Source of the DNA: JAPKZH01 sp964537875
GTDB lineage: Bacteria; Acidobacteriota; Aminicenantia; Aminicenantales; UBA4085
Assembly (NCBI GenBank): GCA_964537875.1
Contig: CAZIDN010000025.1
Location: 1-48,275 of the forward strand
Direction of reading: 5' to 3'
Length of the DNA stretch: 48,275 nt
This document shows positions 1 to 7,770 of this stretch, piece after piece. The notes under the pieces were generated by a model. It ran no database searches and was not told where the DNA came from. It saw only the letters and a list, made by a program, of their open reading frames with translations. Position numbers and translations under genes: made by a program. The number at the start of each line of letters is the position of its first letter. The first letter of the stretch is position 1.

Positions 1-14
1 TTGGAGGGGTGGCA

Positions 15-131
15 GGGCGGGCGGGTATTCCCGCCGCCCGTTGGAGGGGGACCCTATGAAAGGGTCCTCCTCCAAGAGTGTCCGGGGCCCCCCTCCGCTC
101 CGGGAGCTTGAGGGCGGCCTAAGCGCCGCCC
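15..131. repeat. Three consecutive GC-rich hairpins upstream of the first gene
   Basis: Three inverted repeats lie in tandem. The first (15-39) has a 10-bp GC stem with one bulged G and a TATT loop. The second (41-75) is the strongest: arms 41-55 and 61-75 match at 14 of 15 positions around a 5-nt loop. The third (112-131) has 7-bp arms and a 6-nt loop. The motif TTGGAGGGG also occurs directly repeated at 1 and 41. None is followed by a T-run, so they are not ordinary intrinsic terminators; they could be transcript-end structures of an upstream gene or an intergenic repeat. Confidence 0.55.
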
Positions 132-184
132 ATACATTGTCACTTTATTTATTGCGTTTGTATTAGTTGCTATCAGGAGGATTC

Positions 185-1414
185 ATGAAATATCCAGTTT
201 TGGCGCTATTGCTCATTGTGGCTCTGGCGGTAGGCTGCGGAAAGGCCGTCAAGGAGGAACCGAAAGGCATCATGTTCAAGGATGACGTGGCCTTCCTCAG
301 ACAGCATACCAAGGTTGTTGTTTTGACCGGGAAAAATAGTCTAGCCCAGGCGGCCGTCAACCCGGACCTGCAGGGCCGGGTCATGACGAGCACGGCGGGA
401 GGTCCGGACGGCCTGAGCTACGGCTGGATCAACCGCGAGTTCATCGCTTCCAAGCAGAACAACGTCCACATGAACGCCTTCGGCGGCGAGGACCGTTTCT
501 GGCTTGGCCCGGAAGGCGGCCAGTTTTCGATATTCTTTAAGAAAGGCGCGCCGTTCAACCTGGACAACTGGTTCACTCCGCCTCCGATCAACGATGAGGC
601 CTATGATGTCATTGCCCAAGAAGCGGACCGAATCCACTTCAAAAAGACCATGCATCTCGTCAATTATTCGGAGACCGAGTTCGACCTGGAATTGAATCGC
701 GTCATCCGGCTGCTCGATGAGAAGGAGGTGGAAGGCCTCGGGATTGCGGTGCCCCAGGGCGTCAAAATGGTGGCCTACCAGTCGGACAATAAAATTACGA
801 ACACGGGAGCGAAGGAATGGACCAAGGACACGGGGCTCCTGTCCATCTGGATCCTGGGCATGTTCAATCCTTCTCCGACGACAACGATCGTCATCCAGTT
901 CAAGTCTGGACCGGAGGCGGACCTCGGCCCGGTCGTGAACGATGCCTACTTCGGCAAAGTGCCAGCCGACCGTTTGGTCATCAAGGACAGCGTGCTTTTC
1001 TTCAGCGGCGACGGCCAATACCGGAGCAAGATCGGGATCTCACCCAAGCGGGCCAAGCAGTTTCTGGGAAGCTATGATGCGGCCAACCAGGTGCTGACGA
1101 TCGCCCATCTGACCATTCCGGAGGGCGCCACGGATTATGTGAATTCGATGTGGCAGATCCAGGACAATCCTTTCGGCGGGGATGCCGTGAACAGCTACAA
1201 CGACGGCCCGCCCACGCCCGGCGCCAAGCCCCTTGGCCCGTTTTATGAGCTGGAGTCCTCCTCGCCCGCGGCCGCGCTCAAGCCGGGGGAGATTTTCGGT
1301 CACATCCATACGACCATTCATTTTCAGGGCGATGAGAAAGCTTTAGACCAAATTGCCCGGCAGGTCTTCGGCGTCGGCCTGGCTGAGATCAAAGGTGCAT
1401 TTCTGAAAAAATAA
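185..1414 (+). CDS. DUF6786-like lipoprotein
   Basis: A 409-residue exported protein. Residues 1-17 form a hydrophobic signal ending at Cys18 (A-V-G-C), a plausible lipobox, so it is probably anchored to a membrane. The start at 185 follows a CAGGAGG ribosome site with 4-nt spacing; an upstream in-frame ATG has no such site. The FGGEDRFWLGPEGG stretch near residue 100 and the total length resemble the DUF6786 family, whose biochemical role is unknown to me; the fold may be a carbohydrate-associated beta-sandwich, but that is a guess. It has no operon partner: the next long gene is on the other strand. Confidence 0.7.
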   Translation: MKYPVLALLLIVALAVGCGKAVKEEPKGIMFKDDVAFLRQHTKVVVLTGKNSLAQAAVNPDLQGRVMTSTAGGPDGLSYGWINREFIASKQNNVHMNAFGGEDRFWLGPEGGQFSIFFKKGAPFNLDNWFTPPPINDEAYDVIAQEADRIHFKKTMHLVNYSETEFDLELNRVIRLLDEKEVEGLGIAVPQGVKMVAYQSDNKITNTGAKEWTKDTGLLSIWILGMFNPSPTTTIVIQFKSGPEADLGPVVNDAYFGKVPADRLVIKDSVLFFSGDGQYRSKIGISPKRAKQFLGSYDAANQVLTIAHLTIPEGATDYVNSMWQIQDNPFGGDAVNSYNDGPPTPGAKPLGPFYELESSSPAAALKPGEIFGHIHTTIHFQGDEKALDQIARQVFGVGLAEIKGAFLKK

Positions 1415-1456
1415 AATCACCGCGCTCGAAGGAAGGAGGGTTGGAAGAAGCGGGAT

Positions 1457-1558
1457 GTGAACTTCAAAAAGATTTTTACGATCACTTTGATCTTGATCTT
1501 TATCGGGCTGATCGGAACATTCCCGCCGCCCTTCGAAGTCTTTTTCGAGGCCTATTAG
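1457..1558 (+). CDS. Small hydrophobic peptide (33 aa)
   Basis: A GTG-started frame encodes a basic N-terminus (MNFKK), an uninterrupted Ile/Leu/Phe-rich membrane segment (residues 6-20) and the short tail FPPPFEVFFEAY. It looks like a single-span small protein or the signal sequence of a gene that has lost its body. A GGAAGGAGGG ribosome site lies 16 nt upstream, farther than ideal, which lowers confidence. An 80-residue frame from TTG 1441 covers the same DNA but has no protein-like composition. Function unknown. Confidence 0.35.
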   Translation: MNFKKIFTITLILIFIGLIGTFPPPFEVFFEAY

Positions 1559-1649
1559 TAAATTCAGGCTGGAGGCCCTTCCTTCCTGTTCCCTCGAAAA
1601 GCTGGGCCGAGATGATCCGGAAAGTTAGAGCGGAGAAGCCGCCTCCGCT

Positions 1650-1994
1650 TCATCTTTTAGCGGCAGGATTCTTCGCGGCGTAATTGAAGGCGCCAAAATA
1701 TTTTTGCCAATGTTCATCGCTTGAACGAAAAGTATTGTCAAAAAGAAAATAATCAACCAATGCTTCCCTCAGGCGGGCGAGTTCTTTTAGCCGCGATTTT
1801 GACTTGACAGCGGCTTCAAGCGTTAAATCCAAAAGCTCGAGCGCTCTTTCCAGGGCGAGTTGACTATATTGAGGATTCTTCTGCCGCCAGCTCATCGTCC
1901 TGAAGACGTCGCTTCCGATATTGGCCATCTGTTCGTAAAACGACAATTCTTGCCAGCGCTCCAAAGTTAAATCCTTGTGGTGAAGCAATTTCAT
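1650..1994 (-). CDS. Conserved hypothetical protein, partner of DUF5674
   Basis: A 114-residue, mostly helical protein rich in Leu, Arg and Lys, with the recognisable stretch ERALELLDLTLE (about residues 49-60) and an aromatic C-terminal part (DYFLFDNTF, FGAFNYAAKN). From memory, similar short proteins occur beside DUF5674 genes in uncultured bacteria; here its ATG overlaps the stop of the DUF5674 remnant (ATGA), so the two were translationally coupled. The pairing of two small genes resembles a toxin-antitoxin layout, but no catalytic motif is visible. Function not known. Confidence 0.65.
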   Translation of the reverse strand: MKLLHHKDLTLERWQELSFYEQMANIGSDVFRTMSWRQKNPQYSQLALERALELLDLTLEAAVKSKSRLKELARLREALVDYFLFDNTFRSSDEHWQKYFGAFNYAAKNPAAKR

Positions 1995-2107
1995 TTCTTG
2001 ACCAGCTTGTTGACGATTTCAACGACGGCCTTGACCATAGTGCCGAACCGTTCTTCGGCCATTTTATTGAGTTCGTCAAGAGTCATGATTTCGCAGATGA
2101 TCTTCAT
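1991..2107 (-). pseudogene. DUF5674 gene with its middle deleted
   Basis: The frame encodes only 38 residues. Residues 1-29 (ending FGTMVKAVV) match the start of DUF5674 proteins as I know them, and residues 30-38 (EIVNKLVKK) match their end. The usual central part of roughly 70 residues, including the glycine- and acid-rich core, is missing, with the reading frame kept. The stop overlaps the start of the downstream partner. The short product is unlikely to fold like the family. There is no ribosome site; an extended -10 box lies immediately upstream. Confidence 0.6.
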
Positions 2108-2113
2108 ATTTTG

Positions 2114-2122
2114 ATTTTAACA
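2114..2122 (-). promoter_or_regulatory. Extended -10 promoter of the DUF5674 remnant pair
   Basis: On the minus strand a TGnTAAAAT extended -10 element ends 6 nt before the ATG at 2107. The expected start point is at or one base before the start codon, so the transcript would be leaderless. No good -35 box is visible. Confidence 0.35.
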
Positions 2123-2391
2123 CATACGGCTTTGTGATTGCGACCTTGAGCGCATCATGGGCTGGTTTGACGCCCACCTTTTGGGTTCTGCCGGCGTTTG
2201 CCGGCTTCCTTGGTGTAATTGGTAGTTCATTATTTAGGATAGTCTTATATCTAGAGAGAAGAACGGAGGGGGAATAAAGTCGATAGGCGTAAACCTTTTT
2301 TGTTCTTCTTTCGTAGCACTCAGAGAAGGCCGATATAAATATAGATACAAAGGATGTTATGGATAAATTCTTGTCGATGGAGGACCAAACT

Positions 2392-3555
2392 ATGATTTAT
2401 ACGAAACGCGTGCTTTTCACCGCCCTGCTTTTGGCGCTGCTTTGTGCTCCCGTCCTTGCTCAGACGCAGAGTCTGGAGGAACAGTGGCGTGCTTCCAGTG
2501 CCGAGCTAGCGCGCTACTGCAGCCAGAAGAACTGGCCTGAGGCCCTGCGTGTCATCGGACAGCAGCTCAAGCTGGCTGAGCGCACAGGCAATCGCGAGGC
2601 TCTGGCGAGCGTTCTCTACAACAAGTCTTGTGTCCATGCACTGGCGGGACAGAAGGAGCCGGCCCTAACGGCCATTCGTGAGGCCGTCGATGCCGGTTTC
2701 ACGGACTACTCTAGGTACCTCAATGATACAGACTTCGATTCGCTTCGCGCCGATGCCCGTTTCGAGTCGCTGCTCGCAGAGTTGAAAGCGAAATACGGCC
2801 CCACGCCGTTGCTGTGGGACCGGACGCAGCCTGCGCCGAAGTTCCAACAGCTGTTCGACAGCCCGCAGGCCCAGGAATTCCTCGAGATGCGGCGCGAGTT
2901 TTCGATAGACGCCGTCCTGGAAGGTGCCAAAGACGACTATGAACGGCTGCGCCGGCTGACGGGCTGGGTCAGCACCCGATGGCAGCACAGCCCAAACCAG
3001 ATGGCCTCGAAGTCCGATCCGCTCACGATTCTCCGCGAGGCCCAGAAAGGCGGCCGCTTCATCTGCCGTGAGTACGCCATCGTGCTCGCCGGCGTTGCGA
3101 CAGCCTACGGCATGCCCGCCCGCGTGCTCAACCTGCTGCCTCGCGACGTCGAGACGCGGAGCGAAGCCCACTCCGTTGCCGAGGTTTGGCTCGATCAGTT
3201 CCACAAGTGGGTTCTGGCAGATGGCCAATACGGAGCCATCGGCGAGCTGGATGGTGTTCCGTTAAACGGCATCGAGCTCCAGGCGGCGTTAGCATCAGAG
3301 CGACCGGTTGTCTGCAGCGTGGGAGCTGCGACCTGCAGCGAATGGAAGCCGTTTATTCTGCGAAATGCCTACTACTTCAAGGCCGCCGATGATCAGCATT
3401 TGTTCAAGCGCAGCATGAAAAGCCAGCTTGTCCTCGTGCCCAAGGGAGCGCCAAACCCAAAGAAGTTCGCCGGAGGCAATGAGGAGGTCTTCGCGGGCGC
3501 CATTTATACCTCCAACCCGGACACGTTCTATGCGCCTCCAAAACGGTCGAATTAG
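2392..3555 (+). CDS. Secreted transglutaminase-like protein with N-terminal helical repeats
   Basis: A 387-residue protein with a cleavable signal peptide (about 1-23, ending APVLAQ). Residues 25-120 are TPR-like helices (ALYNKSCVHALAG-type pattern). Residues about 180-290 form a transglutaminase-like cysteine fold: Cys225 (FICREYA), His260 (SEAHSVAEVW) and Asp277 (VLADGQ) are in the order of the Cys-His-Asp triad. It probably acts on protein or peptide bonds outside the cytoplasm; the substrate is unknown. The start at 2392 has GGAGG 8 nt upstream, better than an in-frame ATG at 2359. Monocistronic. Confidence 0.8.
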   Translation: MIYTKRVLFTALLLALLCAPVLAQTQSLEEQWRASSAELARYCSQKNWPEALRVIGQQLKLAERTGNREALASVLYNKSCVHALAGQKEPALTAIREAVDAGFTDYSRYLNDTDFDSLRADARFESLLAELKAKYGPTPLLWDRTQPAPKFQQLFDSPQAQEFLEMRREFSIDAVLEGAKDDYERLRRLTGWVSTRWQHSPNQMASKSDPLTILREAQKGGRFICREYAIVLAGVATAYGMPARVLNLLPRDVETRSEAHSVAEVWLDQFHKWVLADGQYGAIGELDGVPLNGIELQAALASERPVVCSVGAATCSEWKPFILRNAYYFKAADDQHLFKRSMKSQLVLVPKGAPNPKKFAGGNEEVFAGAIYTSNPDTFYAPPKRSN

Positions 3556-3685
3556 CAATCCGGCACTCTCAATGACTTTCTCCATTCATAGCATGATCTT
3601 AAGAGAGATCCTACTCCTTGGGTTCTCGGGAGTCATTATCGGCTTTTAGGAGAGACATGCTACTGTATGGGCCAAACAAGCGCGC

Positions 3686-4048
3686 TTAACGAACCTTGAT
3701 GATAATCAGATCCCAGGGGGCCAGGGTGATTTTCTGAGCTTTGTTGACGGGCTTATCGGCGAGGATATCGATGCCGTTTTCATAGCTGTAATTATATGAC
3801 TGAGGCTGGCCGGAAAAGTTGAAATAGAAATGGAGCGACTCGCCGGCGGCGGACTCCGCGTGCTTCACCTTCACCGGGGCGGGGAGGAGGCTGTCGGACA
3901 GGGAGATCCCTGCGAGCGTTAAAGTCTCCCGCATGAGCTTTTCCTGGAGCTTGTCGGAAAGCTTTGTGCATTCATAAGTGAGCGTGCCTTGGCCATACGC
4001 ATTTCTTGTGATGGCCGGGAACCTGATGAAGAACACGTGGTCATGAAA
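3686..4048 (-). pseudogene. C-terminal remnant of a GH42 beta-galactosidase
   Basis: About 120 residues in one frame, from HDHVFFIRFPAITRNAYG to LAPWDLIIIKVR, match the last part of glycoside hydrolase family 42 enzymes: the PAITRN-YG-GTLTYE segment and the small C-terminal beta domain ending APWD. The catalytic TIM barrel is absent. Upstream the same frame runs into the 3' end of the aldo/keto reductase gene and no longer reads as GH42. There is no start codon or ribosome site at the boundary. The family name rests on motif recall. Confidence 0.6.
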
Positions 4049-4050
4049 AA

Positions 4051-5289
4051 CTATGTGGAAAGGATCCGGTGGGCGTCGGCGATTCTTTTCCGGACGTCCA
4101 CGCCGTAAGGACAGTTTTTTTTGCACGCCCCGCAATCCCGGCAGGCCAAGGCCGTCTGCTCCGGGGCGAGTTGGGCGTACATAGCGTTTGCCGATGCGGT
4201 CTTCCCGTAGCTCTCTGCATAGGCCAGGGATCTGAGGATGTCTGTGGTCCGGATTCGGGAAGGGCAAGTTTTTTGACAGGTCCCGCACATATGGCAGTAG
4301 TCTTTGGCGTGTTCGGCCACACACAGGAAGAGGGATCTTCTTTCCGCGGCGGACAGCGGGATGCCGACGGCGGCCAGATCTTCCCGCATCTGATCATAAT
4401 TCAACATCTCGGTGACGACCGCTGTCAGGTTCTTATTTTCGAGAGCCCATTTCAGCATGGCCTGAAAGATGGAGGTCGTCCCGGTTTTGTAATTCGCCAA
4501 ATCCTGGCGCCGTCCTCCCACTTTCAGCGTCTTCATAGCGACGACGCCCACGTCCTTGGCCTTGGCGAAAGCGATAAGGTCCTTGATCCCGCTCTGGCCG
4601 AGATAGTCTTCATACGTCTTGACATCCGTCTCGGCCTCCTGGATGTCGAAGACGTTGTACCCCAACTGGACCACATCATAAAGGCCGCTTTCCACCGCTG
4701 TTTTAATCACTCGCTGATGGTTGGAATGACAGGACAGGCCGCGGAATTTGTATTTCCCCGCGACCTTGAGCTTTTCAAAGGCGCCCAAAACCCGCTGGTC
4801 CGTGAGATCGGCCTCGTTCTCCGCGCCGTGAATGGAAAGGACGTCGATGACGTCCGTCCCCAACCGGCGCAGGCTGCCTTCGACGGACTCGATGATGGAC
4901 TTTTCGGTGTACCGGCCCTCGGCATGAAATTTCGTGCAGACGTAGACCTTGTCTCTTCCGATCTCCTTGAACAAGCGGCCGATCTGCCGCTCACTGTTCC
5001 CATTATTGTAGGTGTGGGAGGTGTCGATGTAGTTGACGCCCCGTTCGATAATCTGCCGAAAAAGCGACCAGTCGGGGAGGGGACTTCCGCCGAGCGATAT
5101 TTCCGAAATCAGGAAGCCGGTCCGGCCCAGCCGGCGGAAATACATTTCTCCCTTTCTGACATGATGATCCTCTCCGGAAGATTTGAGGACGGATTGGGGG
5201 ATGCCGGCCACAACAGCCGCCGCGCCGGCAGCTAGGTTTTTGACGAATCGCCGTCTGCCGTAAGATCTGTTTTTCGTGCCTTCAGGCAT
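4051..5289 (-). CDS. Tat-exported aldo/keto reductase with C-terminal ferredoxin-like clusters
   Basis: A 412-residue protein. Residues 8-33 are a twin-arginine signal (YGRRRFVKNLAAGAAAVV), so the folded enzyme is exported. The barrel shows the aldo/keto reductase tetrad: Asp and Tyr in YIDTSHTYN, Lys in VCTKFH, His in LSIHGA. Two Cys4 motifs near the end (CHMCGTCQKTC and CRDCGACKKNC) should bind two [4Fe-4S] clusters, a known domain combination. The start is chosen at 5289, one base after the stop of the aminotransferase gene upstream; the two are probably co-transcribed. Substrate unknown. Confidence 0.88.
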   Translation of the reverse strand: MPEGTKNRSYGRRRFVKNLAAGAAAVVAGIPQSVLKSSGEDHHVRKGEMYFRRLGRTGFLISEISLGGSPLPDWSLFRQIIERGVNYIDTSHTYNNGNSERQIGRLFKEIGRDKVYVCTKFHAEGRYTEKSIIESVEGSLRRLGTDVIDVLSIHGAENEADLTDQRVLGAFEKLKVAGKYKFRGLSCHSNHQRVIKTAVESGLYDVVQLGYNVFDIQEAETDVKTYEDYLGQSGIKDLIAFAKAKDVGVVAMKTLKVGGRRQDLANYKTGTTSIFQAMLKWALENKNLTAVVTEMLNYDQMREDLAAVGIPLSAAERRSLFLCVAEHAKDYCHMCGTCQKTCPSRIRTTDILRSLAYAESYGKTASANAMYAQLAPEQTALACRDCGACKKNCPYGVDVRKRIADAHRILST

Positions 5290-5290
5290 G

Positions 5291-6550
5291 TCAGCCTCGG
5301 GCCGTCTTGGCCAGGGCTTTTCCGAATCTTTCGATTTCTTCCAGCGTGTTGTAATGGACTGCCCCGGCCCTGACCATGCCGCCCGTTTCTTCGACGCCCA
5401 ACGCCTTGGTGACCTCGAGCGCATAGTAGTTGCCGTCCCAGACATAAATGCCTTCAAGGTCGAGCTTGGTCGCGATCTCGCGCGGCGTCCATTTGTCCGT
5501 TCTGAAAGAGAAGGTTGGAACACGCTCGGCTATGCGGTCGGCATCCGTCAGGCCGTAGATTCTCAGCCCGGGGATTTCCGCCAGGGTCTTGAGCAGGGCC
5601 CGACTGAGCCCGAGCTCATAATTGCGGACGGCGGCCATCGCCTGTTTGAAGTGCAGGGCTCGGCCCTGATAATTTTTCGCCAGCTCGCCGGAAAATTCTT
5701 TTCCATAATGCGTCCCCAGCCATTCCAGATATTCCAATGTCCCCAACAGGCCGGCGATCCCTTCGTGGTTTTGCGTCCCCGTCTCGAACTTCCAGGGCAG
5801 TTTGTCAGACGAAGGCCGGACTTTATAGGCGAAGAGCTCTTCGAGAAGTTCATAGCGGCCATAGAGAATTCCGAGATGAGGGCCGAAGAATTTATACGCC
5901 GAGCAGGCCAGAAAGTCGCAGCCCAGCTGCCGGACATCGATCAAACCGTGAGGGGCAAAGTGGACGGCGTCTATGAACACGAGTGAGCCCGCCCGGCGCG
6001 CCATTTGGACAATCTGCGCGACCGGATTGATCGTCCCCAGGGCGTTCGAGGCGTAGCCTACGGCCACCAGTCGTGGCTTTCCGTCCAGAGCCTTTTCCAG
6101 GCTGTCGAGGTCGAGCGTCCCGTCCTCGGGACGGAAATCGACCCAGCGGACCTTGCAGCCGCGCTCTTCGGCGATGAGGGTCCAGGGAGTGACGTTGGCA
6201 TCATGATCGAGCCGGGTGACGACGATTTCATCGCCGGGCTGAAGCCGCCTCCCCAGGGAGCGGCTGAGATGGAAAGCTATACTCGTCATGTTCTGGCCGA
6301 AGATGATCTCCTCCGGGCGGGAGGCGCCGAGAAAGTCGGCCATGGCCGCTCGGGATTTGGCGATCAGCTCATCGGATTCCCGGCTCGTTTGAAAGACACA
6401 GCCACGGTTGGAGTTGGACTCGATCAGGTAGTCAAGCATCCGGTCCAGGCAGTTCTTGACGGCCTGCGTTCCGCCGGGATTATCAAGAAAAATTCCCCGT
6501 TGATGCAAAGCGGGAAACTGGTTGCGGATTTTTGTCGGATCGAGCGCCAT
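5291..6550 (-). CDS. Class V PLP-dependent aminotransferase, cysteine desulfurase-like (VC1184 type)
   Basis: A 419-residue fold-type I PLP enzyme. Asp194 (FIDAVHFAPH) would contact the pyridine nitrogen and Lys220 (CSAYKFFGPH) would form the Schiff base. The opening NQFPAL and the C-terminal RAGAVHYNT resemble the cysteine-desulfurase-like TIGR01976 group, whose substrates are uncertain. An AGAGGAG ribosome site precedes the ATG. It is the first gene of a two-gene operon with the Tat aldo/keto reductase, so it may act on the same metabolite as an eliminase or epimerase. Confidence 0.85.
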   Translation of the reverse strand: MALDPTKIRNQFPALHQRGIFLDNPGGTQAVKNCLDRMLDYLIESNSNRGCVFQTSRESDELIAKSRAAMADFLGASRPEEIIFGQNMTSIAFHLSRSLGRRLQPGDEIVVTRLDHDANVTPWTLIAEERGCKVRWVDFRPEDGTLDLDSLEKALDGKPRLVAVGYASNALGTINPVAQIVQMARRAGSLVFIDAVHFAPHGLIDVRQLGCDFLACSAYKFFGPHLGILYGRYELLEELFAYKVRPSSDKLPWKFETGTQNHEGIAGLLGTLEYLEWLGTHYGKEFSGELAKNYQGRALHFKQAMAAVRNYELGLSRALLKTLAEIPGLRIYGLTDADRIAERVPTFSFRTDKWTPREIATKLDLEGIYVWDGNYYALEVTKALGVEETGGMVRAGAVHYNTLEEIERFGKALAKTARG

Positions 6551-6585
6551 GGCACACTCCTCTTCACCGGTCGCGATTTCCTTAT

Positions 6586-6614
6586 TATCTATAACGAGGT
6601 CTGGACGAAGTCAA
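6586..6614 (-). promoter_or_regulatory. Possible sigma70 promoter of the aminotransferase-AKR operon
   Basis: Minus-strand TTGACT, 17 nt, TAGATA, about 35 nt before the ATG at 6550. The -35 box is good and the -10 box is poor. Confidence 0.4.
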
Positions 6615-6631
6615 GGCATTCAAAACAGGGA

Positions 6632-7108
6632 TTATTGTTCGATTTTTGACCGTGAGGACGGAGGAAAGCGGCTTTCGAGGTCCCTGTTGAGGAGAAACTG
6701 GTCAAGCTGGTGCTCGATTTTCCTGGCCGCCAGCCTGTAAGCCTCCATGCCCCTGCCGCAGGGATCCTCGATTTCCCAGGCAAAGAGCTTGTCTTTCGGA
6801 ACGGAGTCCATCTCATAGAGCCTCACGAAAACCGAGGAATCCATGGCCAGGATAAAGTCGAACCGGCTCGGGTCGACCTCGGATATGTTCCTGGGCCGGT
6901 GCCGGGAGATATCGGCTTCGTAGAGCGATCGGACGAGCTCGACCGCTTCTTTAGAGGGGGCGTTTCCATAGGCCGCGATCCCGGCGCTTTCGGCGTGGAC
7001 GGCTTCGCCCAGCCGCTTTTTGACGATAGCTTCGGCCATGGGACTCCGGCACATATTGGCGAAGCAGACAAAGAGGATCTGCAGCGGGTTGTCTGTGGAA
7101 TATTTCAC
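6632..7108 (-). CDS. Low-molecular-weight protein-tyrosine phosphatase / arsenate reductase-like
   Basis: With the GTG start at 7108 the protein has 158 residues, the usual LMW-PTP length. The P-loop CX5R is VCFANMCRSP (Cys15, Arg21), the general acid lies in EDPCG (Asp115), and the AESAGI and SRHRPR segments fit the family. It dephosphorylates tyrosine or related phosphates in the cytoplasm; arsenate reduction is an alternative that the sequence cannot exclude. A longer frame from ATG 7174 would overlap the divergent lipocalin promoter, so the short form is preferred, though its ribosome site is weak. Confidence 0.85.
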   Translation of the reverse strand: MKYSTDNPLQILFVCFANMCRSPMAEAIVKKRLGEAVHAESAGIAAYGNAPSKEAVELVRSLYEADISRHRPRNISEVDPSRFDFILAMDSSVFVRLYEMDSVPKDKLFAWEIEDPCGRGMEAYRLAARKIEHQLDQFLLNRDLESRFPPSSRSKIEQ

Positions 7109-7148
7109 GGTATCACGTCTCAGGGATTTATATCCGGGGAGGGGTGGG

Positions 7149-7177
7149 TTGTCAAGGCAGCCGTTTCCTGCCATAAT
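7149..7177 (+). promoter_or_regulatory. Promoter of the lipocalin gene, leaderless configuration
   Basis: TTGTCA (7149-7154), a 17-nt spacer and CATAAT (7172-7177). The ATG at 7184 lies 7 nt after the -10 box, where transcription should begin, and no Shine-Dalgarno sequence is present. The mRNA is therefore predicted to be leaderless. Confidence 0.65.
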
Positions 7178-7183
7178 AGATGC

Positions 7184-7720
7184 ATGAGAATGATCGGAAT
7201 TTGTTGTTTCTTATTTTTGTTCATGGCGCGGGCCGGCGCCTTCGTCCAGAACCAGGCTTTGGAAACCGTCCCCGCAGTCGACCTCCAGAAATACATGGGC
7301 AAATGGTATGAAATCGCTTCCTTCCCTCAGCGTTTTCAAAAAGGCTGCCACTGTACGACGGCCGAATACGAGCTGACGGACAAGGGATATGTGAGGGTCA
7401 TCAATTCCTGCCGAAAAGACAGCCCGACCGGAAAGCTGACCGTGGCCAAGGGCAAGGCGTTTGTCGTCGAGGGGAGCAACCAGGCGAAGCTCAAGGTCCA
7501 GTTTTTCTGGCCTTTTCGGGGAGACTACTGGATCATCGACCTGGCCCAGGATTACAGCTATGCCGTTGTCGGCGCCCCCGATAGAAAATACTTATGGATC
7601 CTCTCTCGCACGACTAAAATAGATGAAGGACTTTACCAGGACATTGTCAACCGGATCGCCCAAAAGGGCTTCGATGCGAGCAAGTTACAACGGACGGACC
7701 AGAGCTGCCCGGATCGATGA
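7184..7720 (+). CDS. blc: Bacterial lipocalin
   Basis: A 178-residue protein with a signal peptide (1 to about 20). The lipocalin signature GKWYEIASFP is at residues 39-48, followed by the eight-strand barrel pattern; DYSYAVVGAPDRKYLWILSR near the C-terminus is the second conserved region of Blc-type lipocalins. Cys54 (KGCHC) and a later Cys could form the family disulfide. Homologues bind lysophospholipids or fatty acids in the envelope. The signal has no clear lipobox, so it is probably periplasmic rather than a lipoprotein. Transcribed divergently from the phosphatase. Confidence 0.88.
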   Translation: MRMIGICCFLFLFMARAGAFVQNQALETVPAVDLQKYMGKWYEIASFPQRFQKGCHCTTAEYELTDKGYVRVINSCRKDSPTGKLTVAKGKAFVVEGSNQAKLKVQFFWPFRGDYWIIDLAQDYSYAVVGAPDRKYLWILSRTTKIDEGLYQDIVNRIAQKGFDASKLQRTDQSCPDR

Positions 7721-7770
7721 AAATAGGTCATGGTGCCGAGTCTCGAAATTTTCTTAAGGAGAACAGCAGA

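Noticed and set aside
4069..5235. A 388-codon plus-strand frame opposite the Tat aldo/keto reductase
   Set aside because: Shadow of the reductase, which has a Tat signal, catalytic tetrad and ferredoxin motifs.
6710..7720. A 336-codon plus-strand frame covering the phosphatase and the lipocalin
   Set aside because: Its first half is the antisense of the LMW phosphatase; only the part from 7184 is a real gene.
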